Assembly (NCBI GenBank): GCA_012976225.1
Contig: JAAVVG010000001.1
Span: 496,001-560,000 of the forward strand
Source: Golubevia sp. BC0850
Taxonomy: Eukaryota; Basidiomycota; Exobasidiomycetes; Golubeviales; Golubeviaceae
Direction: 5' to 3'
Length of the DNA: 64,000 bases
Shown: positions 1 through 12,780 of the stretch, piece after piece
Position numbering within the stretch: position 1 is the first letter of the stretch
Layout: every line of letters begins with the position of its first letter
Translations under genes and position numbers: made by a program
Notes under the pieces: model-generated
Databases searched by the model: none
Seen by the model: only the letters and a program-made list of their open reading frames with translations
Told to the model about the DNA's origin: nothing

Positions 1-340
1 TCGCTTGACTGGAGGTCAGACAGCCCTCTTGAAAGCTCATGCAGGTATCGTCTTAGAAAAGGTTAACAGTCAAGCTTTGCAACTGATGGGAGGAATGGGC
101 TTGACCAGAGGTGGAGCTGGTGAAAGAATCGAAAGAGTTTGGAGAGAGATCAAGGGTCTTACAATTCCAGGAGGTTCAGAAGATGTGAGTTCCATTCGAA
201 GAAGATCAGCTGAAGCCAGCAAAGTAGTAAGAGAAGCAAGATTGTTGACAAAGCTCTCGTTCTTCCTCTCTCCTTATCGATAGGTTCTCTTGGATCTGGG
301 TGTCAGACAACAGTTGAAGTTGGTTCACGCGAAGTTGTAG
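1..340 (+). CDS. Acyl-CoA dehydrogenase, C-terminal part (5' end outside window)
   Basis: This is the C-terminal helical domain of a flavin-dependent acyl-CoA dehydrogenase, which introduces an alpha-beta double bond into an acyl-CoA. Visible family motifs are QLMGGMGLTRGG, ERIERVWREIKG and IPGGSEDV. A 99-nt intron with GTGAGT donor (185-283) is needed: splicing joins GSED to VLLDLGVRQQLKLVHAKL and a TAG at 338-340, which matches the usual family ending, whereas reading through the intron gives a nonsense tail. The protein ends in AKL, a canonical PTS1 peroxisomal import signal, so a peroxisomal rather than mitochondrial enzyme is inferred. The substrate class is unknown because the N-terminal two thirds lie outside the window. 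It may work with the other acyl-CoA genes in this window. Confidence 0.88.
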
Positions 341-518
341 TCGAAGGAGTTTGATCGATGGAATTTTGATCTTGTATCGTCTGTTCTCTCTTCCTTTTGA
401 ATGTCGACAAAGTAGCCTTAAACAAACATGAATGCTCTCGCTTTCACACGTTCAGAAGAAGGATTCAAAAAGCAATTCCAAAGGATGACGAGAAAGGTTT
501 TCACTCTACACAGATTGT

Positions 519-1747
519 TTAACATCTCTCTTGACGGCTGAGCAGAGCATAAGGAGTGGCAGAGGCATCATTGTTGGTGACGCTAGAAAGACCCCAATTG
601 TTTTCCATGAACTTCATAGTGGAGTAGTGGTTGTACTTGGTTCCGTCAGTCTTTCCCTCAGACGAATCTGGAACGGCTCCACCGATAAGAACACTGTAGA
701 CGTTGTTTGGGGCAGAGTAAGAAGCGGTTTCATCGAAGGTGAGGTGGACAAGGGTGTTGGAGTTTGAGAACCCATCTCCGTATTTGGACAAGAATCCAGA
801 TAACCAGCTTGAAGCAGTGGGAATGTCTGTGTCATGTCCGTCCTGGTCCAAGTCTGGTGCATAGACTGAGAAGAGTGATAAGTGTTGAAAGAGTGGCGTC
901 AGCAAGGGGCCAGGGATGGAAAGCAGGTCCTCTCTTCACTTTTCCTCTTGACTCACAAGTGAATTGAGGTAAATTTCCATTTTTGAAATCGACATCGAAA
1001 GAAGAGGCAGGCTTGATGTTCTTGACTCTAGAGGCCGAGTTTCTGATGTTGTTGAAGGAAATGAAAGGTTCGTGCTTTCTCACATACTTGCCAGTGCGCG
1101 CTCCAGTGTAGGTCGATGAAGGTAGACCTTCTGCATAAGCTCCCCAACTGACTCCTTTGGCTTCGAGACGATCGGCAATCGAGTCTGCGGAGATATCGAT
1201 GTTATTGTCGCTGTGGGCGAAACGGAGGGCTTCAGGTCAGTTAGAGAGTGTTAGGCGACTCATCTCACGTCTTGACTCACTTGGTACATCCGTTGGTGGA
1301 GCCAGAAACATATGCGATGTAGTTTGGTTCTGTTGATGCAAAAATTGGAAGGATGAATGAAGTCAAGCTCCCGAGATGTTGAAGGAACAGTGGCAAAAAC
1401 CAGGGTGTCATACTCACGAGAAGGATGAGCCAAAGCGAAGTAATTGGATTGGTTGATACCTTGCTTGGCCCACTTGGCGAATCCAGGGTCAGCGAGCTGC
1501 AAAGGGGTACGGGAAATGAGAGGCAGAAGTGGAAAAAGAGGTGAGCCACAGCCCCTGTTTCCGAGAATACCTCTCGCTCTTTACTCACCACATCGTCTTT
1601 GTCTTCATTTTCGAAGAAAATAGTCAAAACCCTATCAGTGTATTTTCCCTTGACCAAAGATCTTCCACTACAAAGAGGGGAAGCAGCTTGGACTGAAGCT
1701 GAAACGAGTAGAAGGGCTGCTGGGAACAAGGTTTGAAGGTTGAACAT
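519..1747 (-). CDS. Secreted phosphoesterase family protein (acid phosphatase / phospholipase C type)
   Basis: The family (phosphoesterase, PF04185 type) includes secreted fungal acid phosphatases and phosphatidylglycerol-specific phospholipase C. The start at 1747 gives a typical signal peptide (MFNLQTLFPAALLLVSASVQA). After splicing at least three short introns (donors GTGAGT near 1589, 1418 and 1280) the exons read through family motifs in order: AKQGINQSNYFALAHPSQPNY, YVSGSTNG, LEAKGVSWGAYAEGLP, KHEPFISFNNI, YAPDLDQDGHDTD and VHLTFDE. The metal/phosphate-binding Asn, His and Asp residues of the family lie in these blocks. The stop is TAA at 519-521. It converges on the acyl-CoA dehydrogenase gene. 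A TATA-like TTTATAA lies about 75 nt upstream of the start on this strand. Role: extracellular phosphate scavenging, inferred. Exon borders near 960 are approximate. Confidence 0.85.
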
Positions 1748-2202
1748 TCTTGAGACGAGGATGCTGGGATGAGAGACTCTGGGAGAAGAGGAAAGATTGA
1801 CAAACCACTGGGAGGGACTCCGTTATAAATGCTTTCTAAAAAGAGAGAAGGTTTCCGCGAACGTGGCGCTTGGGCTTCTTCCCGACCTACGACCTACTGC
1901 GGCCCCGAAGCTTCTTTGATTAGAACGAAGCTAACCAACTCAATTTGAAATGGACGGCCCCAAACTTTTTATGTACATACCTTCGTTGGGAAAGGGCTAG
2001 GACTTAGGAACGCTTCTCTTCAGATGTGATTATCAGTGTACCTGTCGGAGCCAATAACGAAATCACAGCAAGTCAGCACTCTTGGATCAGTTCAAAAGCG
2101 TGTTAAGTCATAGTATTACAGTACAGACAAAGGTACAAAACAATCATTGAGATGAGTTGGAGAGGAAAAGAGATGAACAGGAAAATAGAGCGAAATGAAA
2201 AA
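1748..2202. other. Intergenic region
   Basis: About 455 bases between the 5' end of the phosphoesterase gene and the 3' end of the Swc4 gene, both on the minus strand. It should hold the phosphoesterase promoter (TATA-like element near 1822-1828) and the Swc4 3' UTR. I see no RNA gene, repeat or open frame of note. Confidence 0.6.
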
Positions 2203-4656
2203 TTATTCTGCTCGAGCTTTTTTGAGAGAGGGATCTTCATTGGCATCTTCTTCTTCAGCCTCTCCTTCAGATCTAGGTCTTTTATTTGAAGCCTCCTGAT
2301 TGAGAGATATGGAGAAGAAATAGATGAGAATGTGTCAATGATTGCTTCAAGTGAAAGAGAAATTGTTACCGCTCAAAGGGACTCACCTCAGGTTCTCGAA
2401 GTTCTTTGTTAGAATTTTCCAATTCCCCTTCCTTTTCTCTTTCCTTTTCTCTCTCAATACTTTGTTTCAAAGCCAACCCAACTTCGAGATCAATTCTATC
2501 TCTTTCCAAATTTTGATCTCTGGCTTGAATCATACTTTCCATACTTTTCTCAGCTCTCAATTCTTCTTGAGTTTTCTCTCTAATTTCTTCATTCCCCCCA
2601 CCTTGAGCGTGACCTTCTTTCTCAGAATTTTCCAATTCCCTCTCCTGTTGTTCTTTCAAAAGAGTATCAAATCTAGCTTGAGCCACTCTAAGTTCACTTT
2701 CAACTCTATCCAAAGCTTTTTTCATTTCCAATCCACTAGTAACAGCTCCCAATAAACCTTCCCATTTCTCAATATTCCTAGCAGTTGGAAAGACCAGTTT
2801 AGGACCAACAGGAGGTTTCAATTCACTTAAAGTTTGATTGGTTCTAGTAGTTAAATGAGGTCTGGTAGTTAAAATCCTAGCAGATCTGAAGTAAGCCCCA
2901 TGACTTGCATTTGAATTTAAATTGACATTTGTATTTGGAGTTGGACCATCGATTGCTGAAGCTAAAGTTGGAGGATAACTTGAAGGAACTCCAATCAAAT
3001 GTGGATATAAAGGTTTTGATGGAATTGTCATTAATGGATCGAATCTTTGAATACAATGCTCTAAATCGAATGAAACTTGTTTCATTTCATTTTTCTGTTT
3101 GGTTGTTAAGACTTGAAGTGTACCTGGTTGTGGAGTTTGATCTTCCGTATGCCTTTTACGTCTCAGCTGTTGAGGATAAAAAGAAGAGAGAGTGAAGGAG
3201 AATCAATGACCGAGTGTCTCATTTGCTCTTTTCTTTTTAAAAATTACTCACTCTACCTTCTTCCTCTCCTCCTCCTCCTGCTACTCCTACACCTCCATTA
3301 GAGCTTCCACTTGATTGACTCAATCCGACATTTAAACCACTTCCAGCTCTAGCAACCCCCTCCATTCCAGCATTTGGTAAACTTTCCCATCCACCTAACA
3401 ATCTCAACAAACTTTCTCTTTCACTTGAAAACCTAGCTTCGTTTTGTTCCATCCTTTTAGCTTCAACATACAAGGCTTCTTCCTCAGCTAATTGTGAAGG
3501 GGTTCTTTCAAATAATCTAAGAACCCCTTTTTTTCTTTCGATTTCTCTTTTTGGATCGAAAAGATACGTGTTGACTAAAGCTTGACGAGATTCTAAATCT
3601 TCTGCACTGATTCGAGAACGGATTAATCGACGACAGATTGCGTAGTATCGAGATTTTAGATCCTGAGGGAAGGGAAGGGAAGGGAAGGGAAGAAGTTGAT
3701 TAGATAGGAAATGAGAAGGATGAAAGGTAAGATGAACATACTTCAATAGATCTTGATTTCCCTCCAGGCCAATCATATCGATCTTGAATGACAACAAATC
3801 TTAAATCATAAGAAACGCAAAGATCCATTAAGTAATCGGTTTCTGCTTGAGTCCAATCTTCGTCTGTGATGATGGGAAGGAAGGAAAAGAGACTTACTTG
3901 GGTGAGAATTTGGAAGGATTCTCTCTCAGTCCAAAAGGAAAAGTTTCCGATTACCACTTACCCCTGAGATGGGCATTATACTCGTCATTCGAGTAACTGT
4001 AGACTCCAGAAGTCGTGTTGAATTGTGAGAAACGATACTCTGGGGAGGGGAGAGTTGAATTGGAGTGTATCATTCGCCATCAGCTTTCCTTCTGGCTTCT
4101 CTCCAAGGCAATCCACTCCCTAAGCTAAGAACCCAACGGAAAGGATTGTTTACTCACCTCTCTCAACCTGCTCCTCATCCTCAGCCTGATTCATACCATC
4201 AGCAGCCTCCTTCTCCTTGCCAGTCCCAGTCCCAGCCTCTGCCTCCTTCTCCTTCTCCGCCCCTTTAGCCAACTTTGCCAAATTCCAATGCTTCAAGACC
4301 AAACCATCATTCCTAGCTGGATTCAAGAAACCGATTTGTTTCCATTTCTTAGCTTTGGTTGGTTTCCTCTTGAACTTGGGTTTGAAATTCTGTTTCTTTG
4401 CCAATAATGGATTGTTACTTAGATTGTTTGGATTTAAAGACAAACTTGGAGCACTGTCACCTAACAAAGCGTACAATTCTCTTGAGATACCTAATTCTGC
4501 TCTGGCCGCTGCAGATTTACCTCCTTTCGTCTTGGGAACTCCAGGTGGACCACTGGATTTATTAGGTTTGCTTGAAGTTGAAGCATGTTCACCTCGAATT
4601 GAACTTGACGGAAGTGATAGAATGTCTCGTGCATCAGATTTAGAGGTCCCTGCCAT
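2203..4656 (-). CDS. SWC4: SWR1/NuA4 subunit Swc4 (DMAP1 homologue)
   Basis: Swc4/Eaf2 (DMAP1 in animals) is a shared subunit of the SWR1 histone H2A.Z-exchange and NuA4 acetyltransferase complexes in the nucleus. The N-terminal exon carries RELYALLGDSAPSL and KKWKQIGFLNPARNDGLVLKHW. Later exons carry YRFSQFNTTSGVYSYSNDEYN and the SANT/Myb-like block DEDWTQAETDYLMDLCVSYD, RFVVIQDRYDWPGG, YYAICRRLIRSR. A coiled-coil and LRAP-like region follows (VSFDLEHCIQRFDPL, KPLYPHLIGVPSSYPPTLAS). At least four introns interrupt the gene. The last exon ends RARAE-like, acidic/basic (KRPRSEGEAEEEDANEDPSL) with TAA at 2203-2205. It is divergent from the Laa1 gene (154 bp between starts). Start chosen at the first in-frame ATG after an upstream stop; an upstream 5'UTR intron is possible. 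Confidence 0.93.
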
Positions 4657-4810
4657 CAGGAGAAGAGAATCAACAGGATCGATGAATGGATGGATGGGTT
4701 GGAGGTAGAGTCGAGGGCGACTTACATGGTGCTATCTTCTTCTTCTGAACCCACTGACCACCTTTAACGTCTCACCAATTAGCTATTGATTTAGCCTGAA
4801 TTGATTAATC
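4657..4810. promoter_or_regulatory. Divergent promoter, SWC4 / LAA1-like
   Basis: Only 154 bases separate the proposed start codons of Swc4 and the Laa1/HEATR5 homologue, so core promoter elements must be shared or overlap. No clear TATA box was found. A GTAAGT-like donor near 4722 on the minus strand suggests a possible 5'UTR intron for Swc4. Confidence 0.4.
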
Positions 4811-7800
4811 ATGGTCCAACAGAAAGCGAACAGCTCAGAATCAGCTCAAGCTCAAACTGATTTACTAGAGCAGCAGAAGGCTGACTTACACTTGGACGAG
4901 GTGAGTTGCAAGATTGGAGCTGCCCTTCCTATCCTTCTGTTCCATGCTCACGCCTGTCTACTTCTCAATTCATATCATTCAACTCAATCAATCTGATGGC
5001 ATTCCTAGGCCAAGCTAGCAGCCGCAGTCGCTTCTGAGCAAGGAGAGATCTTTATCTTACAATGGGCTTCGAAGGCCGAGAAAACTCTAAAGCTCATCGA
5101 TTCAGTGAGTACAAAGCTGGTTCGAAGCAGGTCAGATGCAAGTGTTGGAACCGTCAGATGGAACTTGACTTTCAGCATCGGCGTAGAGGTGGAGTCAGAG
5201 GCCAGAGCAGAGAGCAGAACTGAAAATGATAGCAGTACGAGAGGGAAGTGAAGCCTTCTCGAGTATGGTGTTCCTTATTCTTCTTGGCCAATGATTAACC
5301 AAGCAATATGAATCTATTAGGTAAATGCAGGGAGAGTGGAAGAGAGAAGAGGATGAGAGAGAGAGCTTTCCATCGTCTAATCGGAGGAAGCTTCCGCTAC
5401 CAGCAAGCCTAGGCTGTTGATAGAGAATCTCCAGCAAACATGATGGAAGCTGGACTCCTTCAAACCTTTCATTCATTGACCTTGAAAATAGGCGCCCTCG
5501 ATGAGCTTTGTGAGACTGACCCCAATTCTTCTCCACTCCCCACCTTCCCTACAAAGTCCAATCTGGGTTCTCTCCCCACCTCAATCTCCTCCTCAATCCT
5601 ACGTGTACTTTCGATTCCCTCAAATTCTTCTCCTCCAGCTCCTCCAACCTCTCTCCCAAAGCAAGGCAAACCTCTACGACAATTACTTTCCAGAATCCTT
5701 CTATCACTCTTTCAAAAGTCAGAGGACTTCTCTTCGAAATCTCTTTTCGAAATTCTTAAATCCTTTATCAGCATTCTCTCTTCGGATGAAAGCTCATCTT
5801 CTTCAGTTTCAGCAACTCCTACTCCTCCTCTACCAACTTCAACCAAAACTTCAATCCTCTACATTCTTGGAGAAATCTTTAAAGTCAAAGGTCCGAATGT
5901 CATGTCTCTTTTCTCAGAAATAAATTTGGTTTGTCAAAAATTCATCAAGAATGAGAAATTACCTGGGATTTTGAGATGGCATGCTACTTTGACTTTGAGG
6001 AAGAATTTGGAAATTGGTGCAAGAAGTTTGAATGATTCTCCAGGGAAAGACTTGTTGAAGATTTTGAAATTTGGTTTGATGGATAAAAGTGGTAGTGTTT
6101 CAAGAGGTTGTGCTGAGGTGAGTGAGAGGTCGAAACTTGAACCTATGAAACTTGTGAAATTCATGACCTATTCTGCCTCTCCTTCTCTTTCTACAGTGCA
6201 TTCTCACTTTATCATCTCAAACAACTTTACTCTCAACACGTCAAGAAATAGAGTCAGTTCTTCAAATTGGATTCAAAGCTTTAGAATCAAGCATGTCAGA
6301 TTATCCAACTAAAAGATCCATTTCCAAAATGTGTGCTGGTTTATTAGCTTCAACTCAAGTTGAGAATTCAGCTCCAGCTCCCAGTACGACCAAAGGGAAG
6401 AAAGGTACTAAGAAGAAGAAAGCAACTCAACCCGGAATGGAGGAAGATGATTCGGAAGAAGAGGAAGTTGCAAAACAACAAGCTGAAGCTGCTGCTGCCT
6501 CCACTTCTGATGCCTATATTAGAACTCTGTTAACTCCAAACGAAGTCTTGAACATACTTTCAAACGTTCTTTTAAGACCTTCTTCAACTAGAAAACTTCG
6601 ATTAGCAATTTTGGACACGTATTCTCAACTATTTGAGACTTTAGGATCTAGGTGGTGTGGAATTCATTATGGAATTTTGATGACGCATTTGTTTGATTAT
6701 GTTCCTAACAATGCTTCGTCTTCTGGTTCATTTAACGTTCATGAGTTTTTGGTGGTTAAGAAAGCGATTCAAATCATCGCCAGAGATTTAATAGGAACGA
6801 AATTGCTATCAGAAGAATCCTCACAAATCGCAGCGATTCAAGAATTATCAAATAGCTTTTTGAAGAACTGGCCAATTTTGACTCCTGGAAAAGAGCCTAC
6901 AAGTAGGCATTCTTTGGCTTTATCTTTGAATGAGATTTCAAGTCTTTTGGTCCAGCTCGGCAATTGTCCAGCTCCAGTCTTTGAAGTTCTCTATGATTCT
7001 TTGGTTAGATTACTAGGTCATTGGAACACTGAAATCCAACTTTCAAGCGCTTGGTGTTTGGTCACTTTATGTGATGCAAGTCCTGGAGTGTTGGATGCTA
7101 CGATAGAGAAATTGCTTGGACTTTTGAAAGGAGATTTGAGCAAGTTATCTCAGGAGAAAGGTACTGGGCCAAGAGGGAATGCAATCGGTGCCGGTCATGA
7201 TTTACCACTCAAAACAATCGGTCATGCAAGGGGTTTATCCACACTTTTGAACCTGATCCCAAAGAAGACTCTTTACTGTTCTTTTGAGACCAGCTCCAAG
7301 ATCATGGATTTAGCTATCGATCTATTGAAGAAGAGTCAAGATCATAATTTAAGTGTTAGCGCTGTTGAAATTCAAGTTTCCTGGATTTTAATCGGTTCTT
7401 TAATGTCTCTCGGACCTAATTTCGTTGAGAAGTATTTGGAGAAGCTGATGAACAATTGGAGGATCTCTTTATCGAAACCCAGTGAAACTGGGGATTCAAA
7501 TCGATCGAACAATGAATGGGGATTCTTACTTCACATTAAAGAATCTGCTTTAGGCGGTTTGGTCTCTTTCCTGAATCACTCAAGGACTTGGGAAACTCAG
7601 TTGAACTTGGATATCTCGAAAAGGATTCTTGGCTTCTTGACGAATAGCTTGAACTTCCTCGAGATCTTCAAGGGTCAGTTTCCCGATCTTTGTCAAGAAC
7701 AGAGTCAAAGCTTAGGAATCGGAGGATTGGAAGAAAGAAGTTCTCTAACACTTTTGGACAGAGAACAGATGCTCAGACGGAGAATCTTTCAAGCTTTCAA

Positions 7801-10800
7801 CTTTCTCTCCAATTCATCTATCATGACCTCTTCTTTGAGCTCTCAACTCATCAATCTATCAATTAGGACTTTCTCTCAACCTGAAAACTACGTAGGTTCC
7901 ATGACTCAAGCAAGCATAAGTTCTGGAAACTTTACAACCATATGGGAGGTCAGCGATGGATACTCTTTCGGTGTCTCAAGTCTTCAAAGAGATGAAGAAT
8001 CTTTCATTGGAAATGGAACTGGTGATGGTGGAATGGGAGGAGGGGGAAGCATCGTCGAGAACTTCCCAGCAACTTCGGAAATCGCAAAGAAAGATTGGAG
8101 AAATCGGGATGGGATCTCCGTTCCATTGGATGCACTACTTCGTCGACCGATCTTAGGATCGATTGAAAACGATTCTATCATCCTCTACTCGAAGTCTACC
8201 TCGGAGTTGGCTTCAACTCCTCCTCTAGCTCCTCCAGTCGCCACCGGAGAGGTTGATTCTGCGATCGACCTGTTCTCCTCTTTGCTTCCTTATCAAGAAA
8301 GAGAAGTTCAGATCGCGGCAGTCGAGAAACTCTTGGATCATACCAGATCGAGTAAATTGGACAAGAACCCAGGTAGGAAGATGGCGATTCAACTCAACGT
8401 TTGCATCTCTCTTCTGGGAGTTTTGAGAACAGCTTCTTCAGGTCATCAAGGACCAAATGGGAAGAAGCCTTCAGGATTCAACAACGAAAGGCTCTCATCG
8501 ACGATTAGAGAAATAGTTAAAGACGGTTTGTTGAATGGAGATTTGTCTCTACGAACCATCTGTTCCGAATCTTTCGGTAGGTTAGCTTCTGTTTCTGGTT
8601 CTCAAGCTATGTCAGGTCAAGTTCAATTCCTAGTAGATCAAGTCGTTTCGAATAGAGATCCCAATGCTAGAGCTGGTTGCTCGATGGCTTTCGGTGAAAT
8701 TTACGAGAAAGTTGGAGGTTTGAGTGCAGGCACTCTGACGAAGACTTTGGTTAACATCCTAATGTCTCTTTCTAATGATCCTCACCCAGTCGTTCACTAT
8801 TGGTCATTAGAATCCTTGAAGATGGTTATCGACTCTGCTAGTCTTAGCTATTCAAATCATGTTCCTAGTACACTTGGAATGCTAGTCAAACTTTACATGT
8901 CGGATACTCATGAACCTGAAGGAGGAAGTCCAGGTTCGGTTTATCTAAAAGCTGATTTACAAGTTCATGAATCTATCTGCCGAGTCATCAATTCTCTCAT
9001 AGGAGTTCTAGGCCCGGACCTACAGGAAGCAACAAAAGTCAGATCTCTGATCCTGATCTTGTTGAACGAATTCTCAATAGATTTGAAGGGAGGCAAAGGA
9101 GATGGAGAAGAAGGAGGAGTTATCATCGAATCTACCAAAGCTCTTCAACATTTAACCCTCTTCACTGGTCATTCCATCCTGGAATCCTCAGCCACTTCAA
9201 ACAAATACGTCTCAAGTTTGAGAACGTTGCTCAAGAGTAACAAACGAGGATTGAAAGTTTCTGCTATTAATTCTTTCTATCAGCTAGTTCAAAGAGAAGC
9301 TCTGTTGATGAGCAGAGTTGGTGGAGACCTACTAGTCGAAGAGCTGTTCTCAATCATCGATCAAGATGATACTATCGGAGGAGTCAAAGAGGTTCTGCTC
9401 AGTTGGCTAAGGCAGACTGCTGATCTAGCTCCTAATGGTTGGATCGACTTATGTCAAAGGATCATCAGTGGAAAGACTTCGGTGAAGGCCTCTACGACTA
9501 ATGTCGCTTCTTCCACTACTCCCAAGACTGTCAACTCGAACGCTATCCAAGACGAAGAATCAGCCACTTTGGACTTGGAGGATGGAAACAAGAACAATCA
9601 ATCTTCAAGATGGAGAACTCAATTATTCGCTTTACAATGTTTACACGAGATCTTCTTGACTGTTAAGGAATCTGGTAAGACGGAACATTTCACCACTCCT
9701 CCTCCTAGTAGCAACAACGATTCAGATAATCCATCTTCTGCTTCTGCCTCCACCTCGGCTACAAGAAGACATCTAATGACTTCAAGAGTTTCTGATCTAA
9801 TCAAAATGGCCTTCACAGCTTCGACTTCTCCAAATGTGGAGATCAGATTGGAAGGTCTGATCATTCTTCAAGACGTGATCGAATCTTTCAAAAACGCAAG
9901 AGATCCTGATTTCCAGGATTCGATGCTTTTGGAACAACATCAAGCTCCTATCACTGCTGCTCTTACTCCTGCTTTCACTGCTGATTCTACTCCTGAGGTC
10001 TTGGCTACTGCAGTTCAAGTTTGCGCCACTTTCGTTGGATCTGGAACTGTTAGAGAAACTGGGAAGATGGGTAGGATACTGAAATTGTTGGTCGGTGCTT
10101 TGGAGGCGTGCATGAGTGAGTCCAACCGAAGTCAGCGAAAGGAGGGTTCACAAAGAGCGACACTAACACGTTTCTATTTTCCAACTTATCTCTAGATCCT
10201 TCGATGAAGCAGCTAGGAGACGTCAAACACCTTTCTCCAAATGCGTCGGCAATGCTGAAAGTAGCAGTCTTCACAGCTTGGGCGGAATTGCAAGTCTCAA
10301 GTGTCTCTCAGGCTTATCTAGTAGAGGTCATTCGTCCTCATCTACCCGATCTAGCTCCTTTTTGGATATCATGCCTCAAAGAGTTCGCAAAGATCGATAC
10401 CGATCCGGAAACTGCTGGGCTGAGCGCTGGAGGACCTGGTCCTGTGGTCAACGAAAGTTTGGAATCAGAATACGCTGCCGAAGCTAGAGAAGCGATTTTA
10501 CCTTACTACAACAAGAGTTGGATCAAGATTCTCAATGCTGTCTCTGTTTTGATGGATCAGAATGACGAAGCTGTTCTGTTGGCTATGGATGGGAAATCTC
10601 TCAAGGACGGAAAGGAAAATGGAAAGCAGGATTCTACTACCCGATCTGAGCCAGCATACTTCTTTTACGTTCTCTATGGTTTAGCTTTCCAGGCTTTGAG
10701 CTCTTCTTCTGGATCTACTTCCTTCTCCAGTCATTCAGAGAGCTCCAGCTCCTCGAACAATTCTCAAACAAAGACGATAGCTCTGAATGCTCTCAGATGT

Positions 10801-12494
10801 CTCAGCAAGAATCAATATTCAGGTCAAGTTCTGTTGAAAAGTGGATTGTTTGAAGAACTTTACAATTTGAGTTTCAGATTGGTTGCTATTGAGGATTGCA
10901 AGATCAAGAAGAATGTAGTTGGAATGATCGCTGGATTGGTGGAAAGTTACGGAGACAAATTGCTTGATAGTCAAGAACCTTTGGAGTCAGTGTAAAACGA
11001 AGGGGGGGGGGCTCTTTTATTTGATGATGCCAGGCTAACTTTTCATTCCTTTTCTCTTTCTCAAACAGCTCCCTTCCCAACAATGCCAAGTTAACACAAT
11101 GCCTTCAGATCATAACCTACGTCCTAACTCAAACAAGCATGCCATCTCAGATTGGCTCTCCGGAAGACAAAGTCATCTTACTTCGGACGGCCTATGACGT
11201 CTTTGGAAGGGTGATTAAGTTCTACTCTTTACCAGTTCAAGAGGAACTCTATACTGTTGCCTTCTTCACCTATTCTGGTGAGTATCGACCTCTCTCGCTG
11301 ACTGAAGTTGTTTATCTTCTGACCCTTTTCAATCATCATCTCTCTTCTCCACAGAAATGCTTCGAGACGAAACTTCAGAGGTCGATTTGGTCGGTCCAAG
11401 TCTTCCGATCCTCAAACAGCTCTGTGAAACGGCTCCGACTTGTATGGGAGAGAAAAGCGAAGTTCTCTCAAAAGCGATTCATGGTTTCATTTCTTCAGCT
11501 CTTCAAAATGTGGATGATATGAGGTGAGTCAAGTTCTTCCCCTCTGGATCTCTTACGCCTTCGCCTTCGATTCTGATCTGAGACAATTCCACCCCTCTTT
11601 CCAAAATCAAAGAACTCGAGCAGGTCGAATCGCAGAGAATAAGACTAAGAATAGTCTCCTAGCCTCTACTGTCATTTTGACATCTCTTCCTCCTCAAGTT
11701 CCTCTCTCAAAGTCGGCGATAGAGTATCTGTGCTTCCTCTTGACTCAGAAGACACTTCTTTCCATTCCTTCCGATTCACCAAGTTCTGGAAACGCGTCGG
11801 CAGCAGTCATTCAAACATCTCTCTCCTGCGTCAGATCTCTACTACTGGCTTCCGTTAGAGGGGCTCCTGCCTTGCTCTATAGCGTGGGACAACTTCTTCC
11901 TGGTATGGTTCAACTCGTAGTGAGCGCTGTCAGCTCTCTACGGACTGAAAAGAATCAAGAGAAAGAAGTGGATAGGAATGATTCCAGGGTCAAGGCTTTG
12001 GATGAAACGTTGAAGGCTTTTATCTCTCTCGTAGCTGCGGTCGGGGAAGATCATCGTGAGCACTTCTCAGCATGAATCATTCGAAGAATATCGAAGGGAT
12101 TATAGAAGATGAGACCGAGCAACCACTTCCCTTGCTAATTCACCCCTCACCGATCCTCTCTCTCTCTCTCTCTTTCATCTCAGGTCCACGTATCGCAGCC
12201 ATTCTCCTTCCAACCTTCATCTTGGTGCTGAATTCCTCGAATCCAACACCTCTATCAACCTACCTTCACACGCTCTCAGTCAACCATCTCCTATCTCTGG
12301 CTTCAACTCAACAGGCCGCCTTCAGACAAGCCACAGCCTCCTTGGATGCTGATAGAAGAACAATTCTAGAGACTAGTATCAGAAACGCTCTCGTCAGTAA
12401 CTTCCCGACGAGTGATCGAAAGGGCGCTCCCACATTGAACTCACAGAGAGAGATCAAGGCCAAAGAGGGAATCAGCCTGCGAAGCTTTGGTTGA
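4811..12494 (+). CDS. LAA1: Laa1 / HEATR5-family HEAT-repeat protein
   Basis: Laa1 (HEATR5A/B in animals) is a giant HEAT-repeat protein that works with the AP-1 clathrin adaptor at the trans-Golgi and endosomes. The proposed N-terminus MVQQKANSSESAQAQTD and exon 2 (EQGEIFILQWASKAEKTLKLID) align in style with the HEATR5 start. Then GKPLRQLLSRILLSLFQ and LRWHATLTLRKNL fit the N-terminal repeats. A 79-nt intron at 6118-6196 joins GCAE to CILTLSSQTTLLSTRQEI. A huge exon (6197 to about 10113) follows, then introns near 10114-10195, 10994-11068, 11277-11353, 11524-11620 and 12056-12183. The end IKAKEGISLRSFG then TGA fits the family's basic C-terminus. Expected length is about 2200 residues, close to family size. 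The exon pattern between 5100 and 5440 is uncertain; an exon reading ELKMIAVREGSEAFSSM near 5217 is likely. Confidence 0.87.
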
Positions 12495-12780
12495 ACGTTG
12501 AACTTTGTAACATCTTCCTTCTATAATGTACTTTCTTTGTCAAGCTTTAAGTTTGAAGATCTCTTCTTCACATCTCGAGCAGCCCAGTAAATTCTCAAAG
12601 GACGAAGTGACTGCGCTTGTTGGACAATTGGACGAGGCCACTGCTGTGTTTATCAATTGCTTGAAACTGAAAGGCAATAGTTCTCTCGACTCTCAGATAC
12701 TGTGGGTCGAGGTAATGAGAGTCAAAGTGAAGGAAAAAGAGGAGACAATGGCAATGCCGGCTCGAACGTTTCACACATAG
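12495..12780 (+). other. 3' flank of Laa1 gene with an unexplained open frame
   Basis: Downstream of the Laa1 stop, a frame from ATG 12526 to 12780 is open for 84 codons and looks protein-like (for example VTALVGQLDEATAVFINCLK), but I cannot assign it to any family and it has no visible splice partner. It runs directly into the A-rich start of repeat copy A. It may be Laa1 3' UTR or a relic of a gene cut by the repeat. Confidence 0.3.

Noticed and set aside
2342-2755. Phe/Ser-rich plus-strand frame
   Set aside because: Antisense to coding exons of Swc4; its composition mirrors Glu/Lys-rich codons on the other strand.
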